The notes under the pieces are model-generated. The model had not been told where the DNA came from. It ran no database searches and saw nothing but the letters and a program-made list of their open reading frames with translations. From NCBI GenBank assembly GCA_022497145.1, contig MU385870.1:256629-320628 (forward strand): a stretch of 64,000 bases of DNA, in the 5' to 3' direction. The position numbers were made by a program, and so were the translations under genes. Below, piece by piece: positions 58,516 through 64,000 of the stretch (within the stretch, counting starts at the first letter, position 1; each line of letters starts with the position of its first letter). Source of the stretch: Rostrohypoxylon terebratum. Taxonomy: Eukaryota > Ascomycota > Sordariomycetes > Xylariales > Hypoxylaceae.

Positions 58516-60669
58516 TACACAATACGTTGCAAAATGTTGGTATCTATGGATCTATGGATGTGGGATAAGAGGAAAACAAAGATACTCGCTCTAGACTGTC
58601 CAGATTGTCTAGACCATTGACTACGGCTCTCACCTCTGTCCGAGACCCCGGCGCCGTGCCGGAATTCTCTCTTAATTGGTAATTTTCCGTACGACATGAT
58701 GCCTACCGTCAAATAGGTAAATAGGTTCCTTACAGTGTGCAATGTTGCTACGCATGCCCAGGTGCCCAGATATGCACGTAGCAAATGCTGCTGCAGGCGA
58801 GTCCGTTTTCGGCCTCTCCATAATAGAGTAGGTTAGGTACTTCATATCATGGCTGTATTCTCAGTAGATCCATCCCCCGGCTGTGGTTATTAAATATCTA
58901 GATAATGTGAGATAATGTGGTAGTAGTAATGTCCCTTAAGTCCCCTAGGCCGCCTAGGTCCCCTAAAAAAAGTTCCTAATGTTTCTACTGACCCTTATAA
59001 AATTATCGCGCCATTTTCCTCTAGGCAATGCTCCCTTCCAAAGGGACATGGCATGGTTGTATAGTAGAATAGATAGGGCGTACATACTCTAGACTTCTCG
59101 GCCGCAGCGAAGCGAGAGGTTTGAAAAAAAACTGAAAAAAAAACTCCCAAGATCCCTAACACTACAAACACCCCTTTTTTTAAGACTTGACGTCCCCACG
59201 GGGGCTTAAGGGCCAGTGGCGATCATGGTGTTGCTCTAAAAGGAATATCCCTGGCTAAGAGCTATTAGAGCCAAAATAGTACGCGCACCTGCGAACATAA
59301 CAGCCGTAGGTAAAACACAAGGTCGTTGGAGTTTTCTTTTCTCCTGCTGCCTTGGCACGCCGTTGTAGAACTAAAATATTGATTGTCTGAACTGTTTAGC
59401 CTCAGGGCCGTCGATAGCTCGTGGACGAAAGACAGCATTAGGTGGTTAAGCAGTTCAGCGGTTCAGCAGTTCCCGCTACACCAAAAGTGCTAAAAACTAC
59501 GTACCTAGGTACCTACCTAGGTCCTAAAGGGAATCAAAGCTCAGCTTGGCGATTAAGGTCTGGTGCTGCGCCTCGGGCACGATGAGTCTGACGATTTTCG
59601 ACGATCATTTATTACTTCTGAGCATATCTGGGGAAAGTATGATGAAATTGGGCACATTTTACACTTTTTTTTTTTACACGTTTTTACCATTTTTACACAC
59701 CTTCGCAAAAGAAGACCCCACTATCCACTCAATACCTATTCAATTTTACGACTCTGCATCCAACTGGAGCATTAAAATACATGATCTACTAGAAATAATT
59801 GACTTCGTAGTGATACCTACCACTTTTGACGCCTCTCTCCACAGAGTGAATGGAAATTCCCGTCTGTAGATGTTACCCAAGTTTCCCTTTTTAGGAAGGT
59901 TGCTTGCTCAAAGTCTCCGAATAGTGGCAACAGCGCAAGTTATTGTGTAGAACATGACAGCATGACAACATTAAGCATGGACTTGGCAAGAGACATGGTC
60001 ATAGCAAATATGCGATTGAGTAGAGAAACATTTTATGAGGGGCTTGAACTGTTCTTTTCGATTTTTTTTATCTGAAATATCCGATTGTCTGCATGAAACA
60101 GCGGCAGTTCGGACAGGCAACATATGCTAATCCTATGTGCCTTAGACCAGTATCAAGTCCCATCAATCCACGGTGTACGCGGATGCGCCGGTGGATCAGG
60201 TGATCCCCATCATGGCTGCTTTGTCCTAATTCTAACGCCCTCTTCTTGATAAGAAGGCTTCCAAAATAATTGTTTGCTTTAACCGACTGATCTAGTCGGT
60301 TCCTGTGCCAAAAACCCCCCGATCCCGGCAACGAAGTGCCATGCAAATAGAAAAGCAATTGATATCTCAATATTGTATCGTAGTACAACAATATCCGTGC
60401 CTATACCGGTAGCCCCCAATCGTACGCCTGCGGCTAGAAGGAAGTCGAAGACAGAATCCCGAAATGACCCAAACTTTTTATGATGCTGTGCTCCAAAAGA
60501 TGCTCTTGTACAACAATGTAACAAATAAAATGGAAATGTGATCCTTCATGCCTAGTCGTTCTGGTAAAATAAAGAATAAGGAAAATTGAGAAGTGAATGA
60601 GTCGTCGAGGTTGCGTAGAACCGAAAGTTGTAACAATGCTTATTTGGGTATAGATAAGTATAACAAGTG

Positions 60670-60690
60670 GAGTGTTGAGTGTTGAGTGTT
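60670..60690. repeat. GAGTGTT tandem repeat
   Basis: Three copies of the heptamer, just downstream of the Ecl1-family gene. Confidence 0.8.
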
Positions 60691-60750
60691 GAATATTGGT
60701 TATGGTGTTAGGAGAAGTATAGAGAAGTCGTTAATTCGGTTTGTTTACAC

Positions 60751-61230
60751 TTAGTAGGATCGTCGTCGTGATTGTTGGAGGCGGGTGTGTTCGAAAGAGC
60801 TAGCATAGTCCCTCAATTGCTTCTTTGCCTTGTCTGATAGCTGTGACCCTTCACTTCCTGTCGAAGACGTACTTCGCAGGGAGCAGAGGCTGCTGTGTGA
60901 GCTAGACGGGGTGAGGATTCGGGCGGAAGACGACGACGACGATTCTGAGCGTTGGGACAGGTAGGATTGAGGCAGTGGTGTTGAACCGTACGGTTGAGCG
61001 TTGCTGAAATCATAGGCGGGAGGTAGGAAGAATTTGCCATGAGGCCTGGGTGCTGTCCAGTTGTAGGAGGACGGGCTGCTGAGTCCTGGGGTGGTGACTG
61101 GAGTGCTGGCTGCGGACGACGTCTTTTCGAAATCGGATAGCCTGCATGATTCAGAGCAGTAGGTAGCGCCGTCTGTTTGCCTGTCGCAGGCAAGGCAGTA
61201 CTCGGGTTCCCAAGACAGATCTGAAGACAT
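60751..61230 (-). CDS. Ecl1-family zinc-binding protein
   Basis: A single exon of 159 residues. The N-terminus reads WEPEYCLACDRQTDGATYCSES, continuing CRLSDFEKTS, with Cys12, Cys15, Cys25 and Cys29 as a likely zinc site. This is the signature of the fungal Ecl1/Ecl2/Ecl3 family, whose fission yeast members extend chronological lifespan when overproduced and respond to nutrient or zinc limitation (family knowledge). The remainder is Ser-rich and disordered, ending with a basic helix (SDKAKKQLRDYASSFEHTRL). The ATG at 61230 is the first in-frame ATG; upstream the frame continues only to a TTG in a CA-rich His/Thr repeat tract, so a longer start is not favoured. It stands alone in a gene-poor stretch. 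Confidence 0.85.
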   Translation of the reverse strand: MSSDLSWEPEYCLACDRQTDGATYCSESCRLSDFEKTSSAASTPVTTPGLSSPSSYNWTAPRPHGKFFLPPAYDFSNAQPYGSTPLPQSYLSQRSESSSSSSARILTPSSSHSSLCSLRSTSSTGSEGSQLSDKAKKQLRDYASSFEHTRLQQSRRRSY

Positions 61231-64000
61231 GGTGTGGTGTGTGTGGTGTATGTGGTGTATGGTGTTGGTTGCCAAGCCGGGGTCAAGGTCGACTCGGTAG
61301 TAGCAGAAGACGAAGGCGGTAAGAGAAGCCTGGCGAACTGTCTGTGTTTATACAAGGCTATATGTCATATCCAATGGAAGCTGAAGCAACCGGGAGGAAG
61401 CCTTATAAGATCGGTGCTGTGTCCGTCGTATGTATTGTATATGGTCGACGAGGTGAGAGACGACAAGACCTAGACGTCGTGGTTGGAAGTTTTATACTCT
61501 TACAAGTAGGCGTTTGGTGTATTGTATCATGTTCTACTCTGGTGTTGCAATAAAGCACGCAATAGTGGAGCAGTAGAGGACGAATGTTGAAAAGTGAGAG
61601 TTGTTGTCGAAGTTTACGGATAGCTAGAAGTGCTGTTGGAAATAGTTGGAGGAGACGATGTTCATTTGTATGAATCCAGCTTACACAGCCAGCGGGTGTA
61701 CCTATGTACACACGACTTCTTGGTTGGGAAGGGTGCATCGATGAAGGTAGTCACATCAGAGAGCGTTTTGATCAGCAAAAGACATGTAGACCCACATAAC
61801 CCACATAGAAAAGACAAGGGCAATTGGCTCGGCGGGGCCATTTTGCAACTCTACGAGACTACGACAGGTACGAAGGTACTTGCAGGGGGTTAGGAGGAGG
61901 GCCTGCCTTCCAGGCTTCCCTTGTCCTTGCAGATGAATTTCGCATATGGGCTAGGCCGTGTTAGAATTAGCGCCAAAGCTGTTGCCGATCATAACTGGAG
62001 GGTTTAGCACCTGGGCAGGACTAGGGCAGGCACGTACCCAAGGTACCGTGCAAGGGCCGTCTCTGACGATTTTTGACAACTTGGAAAAAATTTCTGCTGC
62101 AGGTGTGTGAGGAAAAATTAGAAGGGGGCGAGAAATAGAATGATGAGAGGAAGGGAAGGGGGTGGGAGATAATGGTGGGGAGGGGCGTGTGATCTGTACT
62201 GCGTACCTTCTCCATTTTATTCTACGAGGCACACCCCTTTTTTACTATGTATATTCTCTCTCCAGCGCTTTTCTTCAAGGGACCCTCTAATAATCGTTCA
62301 GTGCTCCTGGCTATCTATTCTGTGACCCTGATGGTCTGCAACTGATCATTAACAGATGTTTATGTGCATATCCTACATATCCATCCATGGAAAATTGGCG
62401 AGTTCCGAATTGTGGATGAATAACATTTTGGGCAATGAAAAAAAACATGAAGATGCATTCAATTTTATGTATAGTATTTCATCCAATTGCTTGTACTGTT
62501 GGGTTATTAGATTCGTTCGGTATTCGAATCATAATGCCTACGTATTCTCTCCCTAGTTTCCCTTGCTGCCTTGCGAAATGTCAAAAAAAAAGAGAAAACT
62601 TTTCCAGAAGGGGTCCTTTGATACGCCGAGAGCCTGCACGATGCGCTTCATCGATTCGAATCAGAATGGTCTCGAAATCGAAGATATATGCGTAGCTCTC
62701 TATGTACGGTGCCACCCACACTCGCTGCTGGCATGATTTGCAGATAATATGCAACCTAAGAAGTTGCGGTCTCGTCTTCTCATTGGTTCCTTGGCTTAAT
62801 GATAGTGTTTACTAGCTGTAGTTACGTACAGTACTTCTATGCTCGTTGCATCACTCGGTGAATTGGTTGGGTGAATACTCTCTTCATCTTATTCTGGTAT
62901 ATTACAGGGTATCAATGCCTATTTTCTTTGACTTGCATAGCAATGTCGTTTTTAGATCAATCGTATAGTAAAACACTAGACCAGGTAGGATATATCTAAT
63001 ATTCATACACACACGACGTAGGTAGCAACAAGTTAGTAGCGTTATGTAGTACCTAGAAGAGAAGCCGAAAGACGAAGATGGTGATGGAGTGGAACCCGTG
63101 GGGGTGAATTTCTAAAGTGTAGACACCTTCAACCACGGTTGCCACATCGTAGGTGTAAAAGCATGCGATCATCAATTAATCGTAATGTCGAGCCAGGATT
63201 AGCTAATACCCGCAAGTGAGCAAGAAAAAGAGAAGAAAAAAAAAACTTGCGCTTCCTACATGTGTCATTTTGGTTGGGCGATCTAGGCAGAAAGGACAAC
63301 ATTGGTTCGTAAATGTAGGCTAGCAACTTGGCAAGTTGCAAGTTGAGAACACGCAAAGGCGCAAGGCAGGACAAGACAATGACAAGACCTTACCAGACAA
63401 GGCATACGTAAGGGTATGTAGGTCTATAAAATGTGTATATGCGAGTATGGTTGCACGATGATTATCATTTCATCAGGGTGTACGCGTTTGCGCGAAGACG
63501 GACTAAAGGACGAAAGGGTTGTTCGAGAACTAAAGGATGGCGGATGGAATGGTAAATGGCAGAATGGTAGATGGTGGATAGAGAAAGAAGGAAAATAAAA
63601 AAGTGGGTTACGTAGAAATTACGAGCAATAGAAATCAATAGATGAAATATACATCATACCTGCAACTGCAACTGCAATCTGTAGATGAGATCAATCGATT
63701 GATGAGGAGGCGACGATGTATTGCGTACCTAATTGTGTTGCCGTTGCCGTTGCAGTAGCACTCGAAACACAAAGGGACTAAACTCAAGTTGTGAAGAAAG
63801 TGCTCTCTCTCTCCCTCTCTCCCAGCCGATCCAGTATTCTGCGGGGAAACAGCCAACCTTCACACGATAATCAAACCATAATGGCAGTCTCTGGTCACAC
63901 AGAGCACTTCATAGTGCGCAAGTAAAAGACACAGAACTTGGAACACTGAGGTCTGGTGTGGAAGATACAACTCTCGGCCGACCACCACTACATCCACTAC
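61231..64000. other. intergenic region to end of window
   Basis: Upstream of the Ecl1-family gene. No convincing gene on either strand; short frames only, with scattered microsatellite and poly-A tracts. The gene beyond the right edge, if any, is not visible. Confidence 0.5.

Larger units (their letters stand above)
53876..60750. other. large gene-poor region
   Basis: Nearly 7 kb with no convincing coding sequence on either strand; the longest frames have no domains. Tandem repeats occur at 54569-54592, 58034-58066, 58362-58394 and 60670-60690; an 11-bp perfect inverted repeat at 56345-56386; CCTAGG arrays at 58496-58515 and about 59503-59525. Confidence 0.5.

Noticed and set aside
1..64000. 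CRISPR arrays, bacterial operons, viral genes or a secondary-metabolite cluster
   Set aside because: No regular repeat-spacer arrays, no viral coding signatures and no polyketide, peptide synthetase or terpene synthase genes are seen; the genes are unrelated housekeeping genes.

Overview
This window comes from a filamentous ascomycete (Pezizomycotina), most likely a sordariomycete. The genes carry mostly short introns (about 50-100 bp) with GT donors, CTAAC/CTAAT branch sites and YAG acceptors. They include DASH-complex, Pho80-cyclin, Ecl1 and HSP30-type opsin-like families, and both tRNA genes carry short introns. No bacterial or viral gene is recognisable. Exon structures below were built by hand: every multi-exon model keeps frame across all junctions and ends at a stop, but no transcript evidence was available.

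Layout. 1-6 kb: gene-poor intergenic DNA with short tandem repeats and tandem CCTAGG palindromes. 6.1-9.8 kb: a small secreted or membrane hypothetical protein (-), an intron-containing tRNA-Leu(CAA) (-), an intron-containing tRNA-Phe(GAA) (-), and a seven-helix opsin-related protein without the retinal lysine (-). 12.9-16.0 kb: a Vid28/Gid5/ARMC8 armadillo protein (-), divergent from a Pho80-like cyclin at 17.9-19.1 kb (+). 19.9-21.9 kb: EMC10 (+) and the H2A.Z chaperone CHZ1 (+), the latter with a 10-nt exon. 23.5-28.9 kb: a membrane-anchored type-B carboxylesterase (-) and a metal-dependent amidohydrolase (-). 30.0-32.2 kb: a 698-residue basic, charged protein of unknown function (-). 33.2-37.4 kb: the kinetochore gene DAD2 (-) and shugoshin (+), divergent, with an apparently complete 388-bp TA-flanked MITE in the shared upstream region. 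37.7-41.2 kb: the retromer subunit VPS29 (-), convergent with shugoshin, and an alanine-glyoxylate aminotransferase (+). 43.2-47.0 kb: the exportin CRM1 (+), ten exons, with Thr at the leptomycin-B cysteine position. 48.7-50.7 kb: a class II aldolase family protein (+) with two unusually long introns. 50.7-60.7 kb: a 10-kb stretch without a convincing gene. 60.75-61.23 kb: an Ecl1-family zinc-binding protein (-). 61.2-64 kb: no recognisable gene.

Most genes are single-copy housekeeping genes (protein degradation, phosphate or cell-cycle cyclin, ER insertion, chromatin, chromosome segregation, retromer, nuclear export) and do not form a biosynthetic cluster. The one clear functional pairing is DAD2 with shugoshin, both acting at centromeres or kinetochores. 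I did not find a wholly new multi-gene system. The best leads are the MITE between DAD2 and shugoshin, the CHZ1 microexon, the lysine-less opsin, the esterase with type II membrane topology, the VPS29 with eroded metal ligands, and the recurring tandem hexamer palindromes.
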